From: Hyphomicrobiales bacterium
GTDB taxonomy: Bacteria > Pseudomonadota > Alphaproteobacteria > Rhizobiales > Kaistiaceae
Direction of reading: 5' to 3'
NCBI GenBank assembly: GCA_017305815.1
Contig: JAFKJZ010000102.1
Coordinates: forward strand, 1-8,668
DNA length: 8,668 bases
In this document: positions 1 through 5,962 of the stretch, one piece after another
Layout of the letters: every line of letters starts with the position of its first letter
How positions within the stretch are numbered: position 1 is the stretch's first letter
Translations under genes and position numbers: made by a program
The notes under the pieces: generated by a model
Databases searched by the model: none
The model's input: the letters and a program-made list of their open reading frames with translations, nothing else
What the model was told of the DNA's origin: nothing

Positions 1-886
1 GCTTCCTGCGGTCGAGATCGCGGTCGAGGCGGTCCCAGGCCGCGATGCGGCCGGGTTTCGGCCCATCGACAGAATCGATGCCGTAGAGCGTGACGCCGCG
101 CAGGATGAACGGCGCCACGGTGGTGGGAAGCTCCAGACCACCCGCGAGCCCGCAGGCGGCGACGGCGCCATCATAGCGGATCATCGACAGGATATTGGCG
201 AGCGTCTGGCCGCCGACGACATCGATGGCGCCGATCCAGCGCTCGCGCGCCAGCGGCTTGCCGGCGCCGTTGAGATCGGAGCGCGGGATGATCTCGCTGG
301 CGCCGAGCCCCTTCAGATAGTCCGCCTCTTCCGGGCGCCCCGTCGAGGCGACGACGTGATAGCCGAGCCCGGCCAGCAGGGCGACGGCGACCGAGCCGAC
401 GCCGCCGGCCGCTCCGGTCACCAGCACTGGTCCCGCCGGCGGATGAATGCCGTGACGCTCCAGCGCCATCACCGCCCGCATCGCCGTGTAGCCGGCCGTG
501 CCGATCTCCATCGCCTCGTCCGGCGAGAATCCGGAGGGCAGCGCGATCAGCCAGTCGCTTTTCCAGCGCGCCCGCTCGGCCCAGGCGCCGAGATGCAGTT
601 CGCCGACGCCCCAGCCGTTCAGGAGCACCCGATCGCCTGGCTTGAAGGACAGCGAGGCCGACTGCTCGACGATGCCGACGCCATCGACGCCCGGCACCAT
701 CGGAAAGCGGCGCACGACCGGCGCCCGTCCGGTGACGGCCAGGCCGTCCTTGTAGTTGACGGTCGAGCGCTCGATCCGGATGGTGACATCGCCCTCCATC
801 AGGTCCGCGTCGGTCAGGCTGACGAAACCGCATGACTGCTCGCCGCTCGCGTCCTTCTGGATCAGGATGGCCTTGAAGCCGGGCAT
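1..886 (-). CDS. acuI: Acrylyl-CoA reductase (NADPH), AcuI/YhdH family, 3' end cut by window edge
   Basis: Zinc-independent medium-chain dehydrogenase/reductase of the AcuI/YhdH family, a cytoplasmic enzyme known to reduce toxic acryloyl-CoA to propionyl-CoA with NADPH. Visible are 295 codons of the usual 325-330, so only the C-terminus is missing. Family hallmarks seen: NYKD (44-47), FPMVPGVDGVG (61-71), LLNGWGVGELHLGAWAE (88-104), the dinucleotide-binding loop VTGAAGGVGSVAV (156-168), LGASEIIPR (194-202), AACGLAGG (243-250) and LPTTVAPFILR (253-263). The long match to remembered E. coli YhdH makes the family call secure; the physiological substrate is inferred from the family. The start is the ATG at 886-884, preceded by GGAGGAG with a 7-nt gap. 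The gene is divergent from glyQ and appears to have its own promoter. Confidence 0.93.
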   Translation of the reverse strand, partial: MPGFKAILIQKDASGEQSCGFVSLTDADLMEGDVTIRIERSTVNYKDGLAVTGRAPVVRRFPMVPGVDGVGIVEQSASLSFKPGDRVLLNGWGVGELHLGAWAERARWKSDWLIALPSGFSPDEAMEIGTAGYTAMRAVMALERHGIHPPAGPVLVTGAAGGVGSVAVALLAGLGYHVVASTGRPEEADYLKGLGASEIIPRSDLNGAGKPLARERWIGAIDVVGGQTLANILSMIRYDGAVAACGLAGGLELPTTVAPFILRGVTLYGIDSVDGPKPGRIAAWDRLDRDLDRRK

Positions 887-928
887 CGGAGATCTCCTCC
901 TGGTTTGACGATCGGCGGGATGCATCCG

Positions 929-957
929 ATCATAGGAAGCTGGAACCTCTTCGATAA
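929..957 (-). promoter_or_regulatory. Candidate sigma-70 type promoter for acuI
   Basis: Read on the minus strand, TATGAT (934-929) matches the -10 consensus at five of six positions. It lies 17 nt downstream of TTATCG (957-952), a weak -35. Transcription would start about 35 nt before the acuI ATG. This is inferred from sequence only. Confidence 0.4.
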
Positions 958-1040
958 GTCCGCAGCCCCGGCCATGGTTCAGAAAGGCGCGATTGGCGCC
1001 CCTTTGGACGCGCGTTCCGGGCGCTACCGCGCCGCGCTTC

Positions 1041-1070
1041 CTTGACCGGGCGGGCGCCGCCCGATTAGGG
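1041..1070 (+). promoter_or_regulatory. Candidate promoter for glyQS
   Basis: CTTGAC (1041-1046) is a perfect alphaproteobacterial-style -35. With a 17-nt spacer the -10 would be TTAGGG (1065-1070), which is poor. The spacer contains the inverted repeat CGGGCG/CGCCCG (1047-1063). The predicted leader is about 50 nt, too short for a T-box or glycine riboswitch, and none is visible. Confidence 0.35.
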
Positions 1071-1114
1071 TGCGCCGCCTTCGCGTCGCATCACGCCACG
1101 CGTCCGAATTTCTC

Positions 1115-1118
1115 AAGG
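1115..1118 (+). promoter_or_regulatory. Ribosome-binding site that decides the glyQ start
   Basis: AAGG at 1115-1118 lies 7 nt before GTG 1126, an ideal gap. It is only 1 nt from the in-frame TTG 1120 and 31 nt from the in-frame ATG 1150, which has no purine-rich stretch of its own. This favours GTG as the start. Confidence 0.5.
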
Positions 1119-1125
1119 TTTGCCG

Positions 1126-2034
1126 GTGTTCGAAACACTTCCTCCCCACATGCGCCCCGACCGGTCCTTCCAGGGCCTGATCCTGACGCTGCAGCGCTTC
1201 TGGGCCGACTATGGCTGCGCGATCCTGCAGCCCTACGACATGGAAGTGGGCGCCGGTACCTCGCATCCCTCGACCATGCTGCGCTCGCTCGGTCCGAAGC
1301 CGTGGAAGGCCGCCTATGTGCAGCCCTCGCGCCGGCCGAAGGACGGCCGCTATGGCGAGAACCCGAACCGCCTGCAGCACTACTACCAGTTCCAGGTCAT
1401 CCTGAAGCCGAACCCGCCGAACCTGCAGGAGCTCTATCTCGACTCGCTGCGCGCCATCGGCATCGACATGGCGCTGCATGACGTGCGCTTCGTCGAGGAC
1501 GACTGGGAGAACCCGACGCTCGGCGCCTGGGGCCTCGGCTGGGAGTGCTGGTGCGACGGCATGGAAGTGTCGCAGTTCACCTATTTCCAGCAGGTCGCCG
1601 GCATCGAGTGCAATCCGGTCTCGGCCGAGCTCACCTACGGCCTCGAGCGCCTCGCCATGTATGTGCAGGGCGTCGACAACGTCTACGACCTGAACTTCAA
1701 CGGCCGCGAGGGCGACGAGAAGGTCACCTATGGCGACGTCTTCAAGCAGGCCGAGCAGGAATATTCGCGGCACAATTTCGAGTATGCCGACACGGAGATC
1801 CTGTTCCGCCGCTTCCAGGACTGCGAGAAGGAATGCCAGGCGCTGCTCGCCGCCGGCGGCATGGTGCTTCCCGCCTATGACCAGTGCCTCAAGGCTGGCC
1901 ACGCCTTCAACCTGCTCGACGCGCGCGGCGTGATCTCGGTCACCGAACGCCAGAGCTACATCCTGCGCGTGCGCGAACTGGCCAAGGCCTGCGGCGCCGC
2001 CTGGCTGGAAACCCCGGCCGGGGGGAAAGAATAA
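1126..2034 (+). CDS. glyQ: Glycyl-tRNA synthetase alpha subunit
   Basis: Catalytic alpha subunit of the bacterial alpha2-beta2 glycyl-tRNA synthetase. It activates glycine with ATP and, with GlyS, charges tRNA-Gly in the cytoplasm. The GlyQ signature is intact: [14 protein letters not shown] near the N-terminus, [29 protein letters not shown] with [13 protein letters not shown] after it (66-95), [17 protein letters not shown] (140-156) and [15 protein letters not shown] (168-182), the class II core motifs. I chose GTG 1126 because AAGG lies 7 nt upstream and because it gives 302 residues, against 303 for E. coli GlyQ. In-frame alternatives are TTG 1120 (304 aa) and ATG 1150 (294 aa). The stop codon TAA is followed at once by the glyS ATG, so the two subunits are surely co-transcribed and probably translationally coupled. 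Confidence 0.97.
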   Translation: MFETLPPHMRPDRSFQGLILTLQRFWADYGCAILQPYDMEVGAGTSHPSTMLRSLGPKPWKAAYVQPSRRPKDGRYGENPNRLQHYYQFQVILKPNPPNLQELYLDSLRAIGIDMALHDVRFVEDDWENPTLGAWGLGWECWCDGMEVSQFTYFQQVAGIECNPVSAELTYGLERLAMYVQGVDNVYDLNFNGREGDEKVTYGDVFKQAEQEYSRHNFEYADTEILFRRFQDCEKECQALLAAGGMVLPAYDQCLKAGHAFNLLDARGVISVTERQSYILRVRELAKACGAAWLETPAGGKE

Positions 2035-4245
2035 ATGCCCGATCTCCTGCTTGAACTTTTCTCCGAGGAAATCCCCGCGCGCATGCAGCGCAAGGCGGCG
2101 GAAGACCTGAAGAAGCTCGTCACCGACGCCCTCATAGAGGCCGGCCTGCATTATGAGGGCGCCAAGGCGTTCTCGACGCCGCGCCGCCTCGCGCTGACCG
2201 TCAACGGCATTCCGGCCCAGTCGGCCGCGACGCACGAGGATCGCAAGGGGCCGAAGGTCGGCGCCCCCGACGCCGCGATCCAGGGCTTTTTGCGCGGTGC
2301 GGGACTAACCTCGCTCGATCAGGCGCATATCCATTCGGATCCGAAGAAGGGCGATTTCTACGTCGCCCACATCCATAAGCCTGGCCAGGACACCAAGGAC
2401 GTGATCGCCGCGGCGATCCCCGCCATCATCCGGTCGTTCCCCTGGCCGAAGTCCATGCATTGGGGCAGCGGCAAGCTGCAGTGGGTGCGCCCGCTGCAGT
2501 CGATCGTCTGCACTTTCGGCCCGGAAACCGAAGAGCCGGAAGTGATCGACTTCGACGTCGACGGCCTCCGCTCGGGCAAGATCACGCATGGCCACCGCTT
2601 CATCGCGCCGAGCGCGATCCCGGTGAAGCGCTTCGACGACTACATCGAGAAGCTCGAGCATGCATCGGTCGTGCTCGACGCCGATCGCCGCAAGGACATC
2701 ATCCTGCACGATGCGCGCGACCGCGTCTTCGCGCTCGGGCTGGAGCTGGTCGAGGACGAGGGCCTGCTCGAGGAAGTCGCCGGTCTGGTCGAATGGCCGG
2801 TCGTGCTCGTCGGAACCTTCGAGGAAGAGTTCCTCGGCATTCCGCCGGAGGTGATCCGCGCCACCATCCGCGCCAACCAGAAGGCCTTCGTCGTCCGCAA
2901 GCCCGGCACCTCCGAGCTCGCCAACCGCTTCGTACTGGTCTCGAACATCGAGGCGAAGGACGGCGGCGCGGCGATCACGGCCGGCAATGGCCGCGTCATC
3001 CGCGCCCGTCTGTCGGACGCCAAGTTCTTCTACGACACCGACCTGAAGACCCGGCTCGAAGACCGGCTGCCGAAGTTCGAGCAGATCGTCTTCCACGAGA
3101 AGCTCGGCACCCAGGCGGAACGCATCCTGCGCCTGCAGAAGCTCGCAGCCGCGATCGCGCCGCTGGTCGGCGCCGATGTCGAGAAGGCCCGCCGCGCCGC
3201 GCTGCTCGCCAAGACCGACCTGGTCACCGAAGTCGTCGGCGAGTTCCCCGAGGTCCAGGGCCTGATGGGGCGCTATTACGCCGCCGCGCAGGGCGAGGAT
3301 GCCTCGGTCGCGATCGCGATCGAAGACCACTACAAGCCGCAGGGCCCGGGCGACCGCGTGCCGACGGATCCGGTCGCGATCGCGGTGGCGCTCGCCGACA
3401 AGCTCGACACGCTTACCGGCTTCTGGGCGATCGACGAGAAGCCGACCGGCAGCAAGGACCCCTATGCGCTGCGCCGCGCCGCGCTCGGTGTCATCCGCAT
3501 CGCGCTCTCGATCGACGCCAGGCTGTCGCTCAACGGGGCAATTGCAAAGGCAATCGACGGCTACAACGACCAGACCGAAGCCGACGCGCTCACTGCCTAT
3601 GAGACGGCGCAGGACCGCGTCACGACCCAGGACGTCGATGGCGAGCAGGATCTCGACAATGCGCTCGAGAGCTATGGCCGCCGGCTGCGCCGCGATCTCG
3701 ACGCCAAGACGCCGGAGATTGTCGCGGACCTGATCGCCTTCTTCGCCGATCGCCTGAAGGTTCAGTTGCGCGACCAGGGCGCCCGGCACGACCTCGTCGA
3801 CGCCGTGTTCGCGCTCGGCGGCCAGGACGACCTGCTGCTGATCGCCCGCCGCGTCGAGGCGCTCGGCCAGTTCCTCGACACCGAGGACGGCAAGAACCTG
3901 CTCGCCGGCTACCGCCGCGCCGCCAACATCCTGAAGGCCGAGGAGAAGAAGGGCGACAGCTTCGACGGCGCCGTCGATGCCGCGCACCTGAAGCTCTCGG
4001 AAGAGCGCGCTCTGCACGTCGCGATCGCGACGGCCCGCGCCGAGGCAGAAGCGGCCGTGGCGCGCGAGGACTACGAGGGCGCGATCGCCGCGCTCGGACG
4101 CCTGCGCGCGCCGGTCGATGCGTTCTTCGACAAGGTGCTGGTCAATGCCGAGGAGGCCGAGGTCCGCGCCAACCGCCTCCGCCTGCTCAACGCGCTCCGC
4201 AGCGCCACACTCGCCGTGGCGGACTTCGCCAAGGTCAGCGGCTAG
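2035..4245 (+). CDS. glyS: Glycyl-tRNA synthetase beta subunit
   Basis: Beta subunit of the tetrameric glycyl-tRNA synthetase, which binds tRNA-Gly and is required for charging together with GlyQ. The 736 residues start with the family hallmark [14 protein letters not shown]. The HGHRF motif lies in the N-terminal third. The segment [18 protein letters not shown] (392-409) followed by LMGRYYA belongs to the HD-like region, and [16 protein letters not shown] begins at residue 474. The C-terminal part is a helical anticodon-binding (DALR-like) domain. E. coli GlyS has 689 residues; the extra length here includes an acidic stretch around residues 515-545 ([20 protein letters not shown]). The start is ATG 2035, directly after the glyQ TAA, with GGGGGAAAG of the glyQ 3' end as ribosome-binding site. 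A hairpin terminator follows the stop by about 10 nt. Confidence 0.97.
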   Translation: MPDLLLELFSEEIPARMQRKAAEDLKKLVTDALIEAGLHYEGAKAFSTPRRLALTVNGIPAQSAATHEDRKGPKVGAPDAAIQGFLRGAGLTSLDQAHIHSDPKKGDFYVAHIHKPGQDTKDVIAAAIPAIIRSFPWPKSMHWGSGKLQWVRPLQSIVCTFGPETEEPEVIDFDVDGLRSGKITHGHRFIAPSAIPVKRFDDYIEKLEHASVVLDADRRKDIILHDARDRVFALGLELVEDEGLLEEVAGLVEWPVVLVGTFEEEFLGIPPEVIRATIRANQKAFVVRKPGTSELANRFVLVSNIEAKDGGAAITAGNGRVIRARLSDAKFFYDTDLKTRLEDRLPKFEQIVFHEKLGTQAERILRLQKLAAAIAPLVGADVEKARRAALLAKTDLVTEVVGEFPEVQGLMGRYYAAAQGEDASVAIAIEDHYKPQGPGDRVPTDPVAIAVALADKLDTLTGFWAIDEKPTGSKDPYALRRAALGVIRIALSIDARLSLNGAIAKAIDGYNDQTEADALTAYETAQDRVTTQDVDGEQDLDNALESYGRRLRRDLDAKTPEIVADLIAFFADRLKVQLRDQGARHDLVDAVFALGGQDDLLLIARRVEALGQFLDTEDGKNLLAGYRRAANILKAEEKKGDSFDGAVDAAHLKLSEERALHVAIATARAEAEAAVAREDYEGAIAALGRLRAPVDAFFDKVLVNAEEAEVRANRLRLLNALRSATLAVADFAKVSG

Positions 4246-4255
4246 GACAACCGGA

Positions 4256-4295
4256 CGGCCGGGGCATTCTGTCCCGGCCGCTTCCCCGCCTTTTT
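4256..4295 (+). terminator. Likely terminator after glyQS
   Basis: Perfect 8-bp inverted repeat CGGCCGGG (4256-4263) and CCCGGCCG (4273-4280) with a 9-nt loop, starting 11 nt after the glyS stop. A TTTTT run at 4291-4295 follows after a 10-nt gap, longer than in a textbook intrinsic terminator, so efficiency is uncertain. The left arm and loop (CGGCCGGGGCATTC) recur exactly at 5174-5187. Confidence 0.55.
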
Positions 4296-4443
4296 CCCGC
4301 TCCGGGCGCATCCGCACAAACCCGTGCAAGGGCTTCCACTGACAGAGCTTTTCCCGCTGCCGCATCCGTCGGCCGGGCCCGTTCGCCTGTTCTCACGCAG
4401 CGTAACGGCGTTGTGACGCCCGGAAGCATTGATCTGGGGCGCA

Positions 4444-4489
4444 AAAGGGCAGATGTCCCCCCTTGCCTTCGGCCGGGGCGACATCCCCG
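4444..4489 (+). promoter_or_regulatory. Structured leader element 1, with alternative hairpins
   Basis: GATGTC (4452-4457) pairs with GACATC (4480-4485), and CCCC (4458-4461) with GGGG (4475-4478) past a bulged C. A small GCC/GGC hairpin with a TTC loop (4465-4473) caps it. Alternatively CGGGG (4474-4478) can pair with CCCCG (4485-4489) around a 6-nt loop, which excludes the first fold. The purine-rich AAAAGGG lies just upstream. The shared fold in leader 2 is supported by a compensatory base-pair change. A regulatory role is inferred. Confidence 0.45.
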
Positions 4490-4572
4490 AAAAAACCATC
4501 CGATCAGAAAATCGACGCGCGGGCGGCCATGCCGTCTCCCGAGTTGCACGTCGTTGCCGATGGCATGGGCTC

Positions 4573-4578
4573 AAGGAG
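4573..4578 (+). promoter_or_regulatory. Ribosome-binding site that decides the start at 4587
   Basis: AAGGAG at 4573-4578 lies 8 nt before ATG 4587. It picks this ATG, which begins a signal peptide, over in-frame starts from 4413 on, and it is conserved in the second leader. Confidence 0.75.
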
Positions 4579-4586
4579 CACATATC

Positions 4587-5069
4587 ATGGACCATCAAAG
4601 ATCGATTTCGCTTGCTCTCGCCGCGTCGCTTCTGCTCGCGGCGGCGCCAGCATTCGCCGGTCAGCATCACACGGGCAGTACGTCGTTCGGCGGCATGGGG
4701 ACCGCAGGCGGACCGTCGATGAGTAGGGGCTCGACCTCCGGGAGCAACCCGGTCACCCGCACCCTGTCCATCATCCAGTCGGGAACCACATCCTCCGGAT
4801 GGACGAATCCAGCCACACTGGGCAGTTGGCCCGGCGGCTGGAACTGGCCGGGAAAAGGCGGCAGCGGCTCACCGACGCCGACGCCGACGCCCACCCCCAC
4901 GCCAACGCCAACGCCAACGCCAACGCAGTTGGAGCGCGTGCTGCTCGGCCTGGGGAGCGGCGCGGGCGGCGGAAGCAGCAGCAGCATGCCGGACTATGAT
5001 TGCACCACCTATGGCTACTCCAACGCCCCGCAATACTGCGCGTTGCCGCCGACCTACGGGCTGGAGTGA
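4587..5069 (+). CDS. Secreted protein with Thr-Pro repeat and C-terminal Cys motif (paralogue A), function unknown
   Basis: I do not recognise this 160-residue protein. A Sec-type signal peptide is clear: short basic start, hydrophobic core SLALAASLLLAAAP and likely cleavage AFA|GQ after residue 24, so it should be exported to the periplasm or beyond. The mature part is Gly/Ser/Thr rich and probably disordered to about residue 95, with a Trp-rich patch (WPGGWNWPG, 81-89). Nine Pro-Thr dipeptides (96-113) form a stiff linker. A Gly/Ser stretch and the block M-P-D-Y-D-C-T-T-Y-G-Y-S-N-A-P-Q-Y-C (134-151) follow, and the chain ends soon after. C139 and C151 are the only cysteines and could form a disulfide. 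The block recurs in the next gene (65-82). The start is ATG 4587, with AAGGAG 8 nt upstream. A perfect hairpin follows the gene. Confidence 0.8.
   Translation: MDHQRSISLALAASLLLAAAPAFAGQHHTGSTSFGGMGTAGGPSMSRGSTSGSNPVTRTLSIIQSGTTSSGWTNPATLGSWPGGWNWPGKGGSGSPTPTPTPTPTPTPTPTPTQLERVLLGLGSGAGGGSSSSMPDYDCTTYGYSNAPQYCALPPTYGLE
4872..4925 (+). repeat. Hexanucleotide tandem repeat encoding (Pro-Thr)9
   Basis: Nine six-base units encode Pro-Thr. They begin with CCG/ACG codons, pass through CCC/ACC, and include four identical ACGCCA units at 4899-4922. A six-base unit changes linker length by two residues per slip without breaking the frame. Confidence 0.9.
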
Positions 5070-5103
5070 CAGGCTGCGAGCGGGCTAGACGCCCCGTGCT
5101 CGC

Positions 5104-5132
5104 GACCGGGGTCACCGCCTGTGACCCCGGTC
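5104..5132 (+). terminator. Strong hairpin after paralogue A, likely terminator
   Basis: Perfect 12-bp inverted repeat GACCGGGGTCAC (5104-5115) and GTGACCCCGGTC (5121-5132) with a 5-nt loop, 34 nt after the stop codon. A weakly T-rich tail (ATATTGCGATTTT) follows. A terminator fits best. The right arm overlaps the start of leader 2, so an operator with GTCAC/GTGAC half-sites is an alternative. Confidence 0.6.
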
Positions 5133-5149
5133 ATATTGCGATTTTGGTG

Positions 5150-5192
5150 AAAGGGCGATGGTGCCCCTGCCGTCGGCCGGGGCATTCCCGGC
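5150..5192 (+). promoter_or_regulatory. Structured leader element 2, with alternative hairpins
   Basis: TGCCCC (5162-5167) pairs with GGGGCA (5179-5184), extended by two G-T wobbles. It is capped by GCC/GGC (5169-5177) with a GTC loop, the topology of leader 1. Where leader 1 has C-G outside the CCCC/GGGG stem, this copy has G-C, a compensatory change. The competing fold is GCCGGG (5176-5181) with CCCGGC (5187-5192), which uses the same GGG strand. No T-tract follows, so any control would more likely act on translation or RNA stability than on termination. Confidence 0.45.
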
Positions 5193-5276
5193 GCAGGATC
5201 TCCGAAAGGGATCGCATGGGCGCGCGGACGACAGGGTGTCGATCCGGATATCGCGTCGCCATCGATGGCCAGCTCG

Positions 5277-5282
5277 AAGGAG
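5277..5282 (+). promoter_or_regulatory. Ribosome-binding site that decides the start at 5289
   Basis: AAGGAG at 5277-5282 lies 6 nt before ATG 5289. The in-frame ATG at 5265 has no such site, so 5289 is chosen. Confidence 0.75.
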
Positions 5283-5288
5283 CCCATC

Positions 5289-5684
5289 ATGACGACCAAG
5301 TCCTACACCGGAAAGACCGGCAAGCGCGCCGCCTTCACGCTCGCAGCCCTTGCCGTCGCCTCGCTGTTCATCGCCGACATCGCGCCGGCCGTGGCGCAGT
5401 CGCGCCCCTCGACCCACCCGTCGGGCGGCACGACGTCCTCGACCGTTCCGGGCGGGCCGGATCGCGGTGGCGACGGCGGTATGCCTTCGGCGAGTTGCGG
5501 CGAATTCGGCTATGCCAACATGCCGTCCGGCTGCATGATCCAGGCCGTCGCCTGCATCTGCCCGAACGACAGCGACCCGAACTACCGGGCGCCTTCCAGC
5601 TGTGAAGGGATTTCGCGCAACGCCCGGCGCGCAGCCGAACGGCAGTGCGCCAAGGGCGCACAGGTTTCCCGCCGCCTGTTCTAG
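5289..5684 (+). CDS. Secreted six-cysteine protein (paralogue B), function unknown
   Basis: Not a family I recognise. The 131 residues start with a Sec signal peptide: basic n-region with KTGKR, hydrophobic core from about residue 17 and likely cleavage AVA|QS after 36. A disordered Ser/Gly/Pro stretch runs to about residue 64. The block M-P-S-A-S-C-G-E-F-G-Y-A-N-M-P-S-G-C (65-82) matches that of the upstream gene with the same spacing. The C-terminal part has further cysteines at 89, 91, 105 and 120. With C70 and C82 that makes six, enough for three disulfides in the periplasm. The tail is basic (RNARRAAERQ). The gene has its own structured leader and sits 21 nt from a convergent gene. Since paralogue A is likely terminated upstream, the two may be separate transcripts from related promoters. 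Confidence 0.8.
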   Translation: MTTKSYTGKTGKRAAFTLAALAVASLFIADIAPAVAQSRPSTHPSGGTTSSTVPGGPDRGGDGGMPSASCGEFGYANMPSGCMIQAVACICPNDSDPNYRAPSSCEGISRNARRAAERQCAKGAQVSRRLF

Positions 5685-5700
5685 GCGGAGCGGTGGCTCC
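5672..5700. terminator. Possible bidirectional terminator between convergent genes
   Basis: Two small hairpins occupy the 21-nt convergent gap and the end of paralogue B. They are CCGCCT/AGGCGG (5672-5688), which spans the stop codon, and GGAGC/GCTCC (5687-5700) with a 4-nt loop. They share two bases and no T-tract is present, so this is tentative. Confidence 0.3.
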
Positions 5701-5705
5701 CGGAA

Positions 5706-5897
5706 CTAGACACGGTCGCTGGGACGGTAGATGCCGGTCACAGGATCCTGAACCAGAGTCGCCATGGGACGTTCGGCCATGGCGCGCTCTGCCTCCCGCA
5801 TCCGGACCGCGACGCGCTCGCGCGTCCGCATGAGGGTCCGGGCGGTGATCACGCCCAAGGTGCCGAGAAGCGCCAACATCACAACCTGCGGCATCAT
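5706..5897 (-). CDS. Small single-pass membrane protein, conserved hypothetical
   Basis: A 63-residue protein with one N-terminal hydrophobic segment (about residues 3-19), then a charged helical stretch rich in Arg, Glu and Ala (20-43) that could be a short coiled coil, and the ending LVQDPVTGIYRP. I recall small proteins of this shape with an L-x2-DP-x-TG-x-Y-x-P ending in rhizobial genomes, but no function. Topology is probably a membrane anchor with the charged part in the cytoplasm (positive-inside rule). It is the last gene of the leftward group, 65 nt after the peptidase gene. The start is the first of two adjacent ATGs (5897), with GGAAGGA about 4 nt upstream; the second ATG would have 7 nt. 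A longer in-frame start at 5984 would overlap the peptidase gene and is not favoured. Confidence 0.7.
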   Translation of the reverse strand: MMPQVVMLALLGTLGVITARTLMRTRERVAVRMREAERAMAERPMATLVQDPVTGIYRPSDRV

Positions 5898-5962
5898 CCT
5901 ATCCTTCCCTGTCGAGTCCCTGGCCCATCCGCCTTGGAATGGCGCGGAGACCCGGCCTGCAG

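Larger units (their letters stand above)
4412..4586 (+). repeat. Leader 1, diverged copy of the leader at 5120-5288
   Basis: This stretch lies between the glyS terminator and the first secreted-protein gene. It aligns with the leader of the second gene at matching distances from the start codon (TGTGAC to ATG is 175 nt here, 169 nt there). Blocks shared in order are TGTGAC then CCCGG, CAT-ATTG, AAAGGGC then GATG, TGCC-TCGGCCGGGGC, CCGAAA, CGCGG-CG, CGTCG, and AAGGAGC then CAT before the ATG. This implies that gene and leader were duplicated together. No convincing -35/-10 pair was found in either copy. The stretch 4300-4411 shows nothing else I can support. Confidence 0.6.
5120..5288 (+). repeat. 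Leader 2, diverged copy of the leader at 4412-4586
   Basis: Homologous to leader 1 from TGTGAC to the ribosome-binding site; the order of shared blocks is given there. The most similar core is 5151-5183, where AAAGGGC, GATG, CCCC, TGCC and TCGGCCGGGGC occur in the same order. Divergence is clear outside this core, so the duplication is not recent. Confidence 0.6.

Noticed and set aside
171..833. Minus-strand frame of 220 codons inside the acuI region
   Set aside because: It is out of frame with the acuI reading, which matches the family over its whole visible length. This frame is Arg/Gly/Asp rich without motifs.
1047..1125. Glycine riboswitch or T-box upstream of glyQ
   Set aside because: The predicted leader is about 50 nt with no tandem aptamer or T-box sequence visible.
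1024..2235. Minus-strand open frame of 403 codons opposite glyQ
   Set aside because: It is a complement shadow of glyQ with no recognisable motif or ribosome-binding site.
2305..4365. Minus-strand open frame of 686 codons opposite glyS
   Set aside because: It mirrors glyS, is rich in Arg, Ala, Gly, Asp and Val as expected from the complement of GC-rich codons, and shows no domain motif. GlyS on the plus strand is unambiguous.
4413..4586. N-terminal extension of paralogue A to an upstream start
   Set aside because: The extension precedes a clear signal peptide and runs through the leader that is conserved as non-coding DNA. The ribosome-binding site points to 4587.
4872..4925. CRISPR-like or intergenic repeat array
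   Set aside because: The units are six bases, contiguous and in frame within a coding sequence. No spaced repeats of CRISPR type occur anywhere in the window.
4667..4987. Minus-strand frame with a (Gly-Val)n run
   Set aside because: It is the complement of the Pro-Thr repeat of the secreted-protein gene, not an independent gene.
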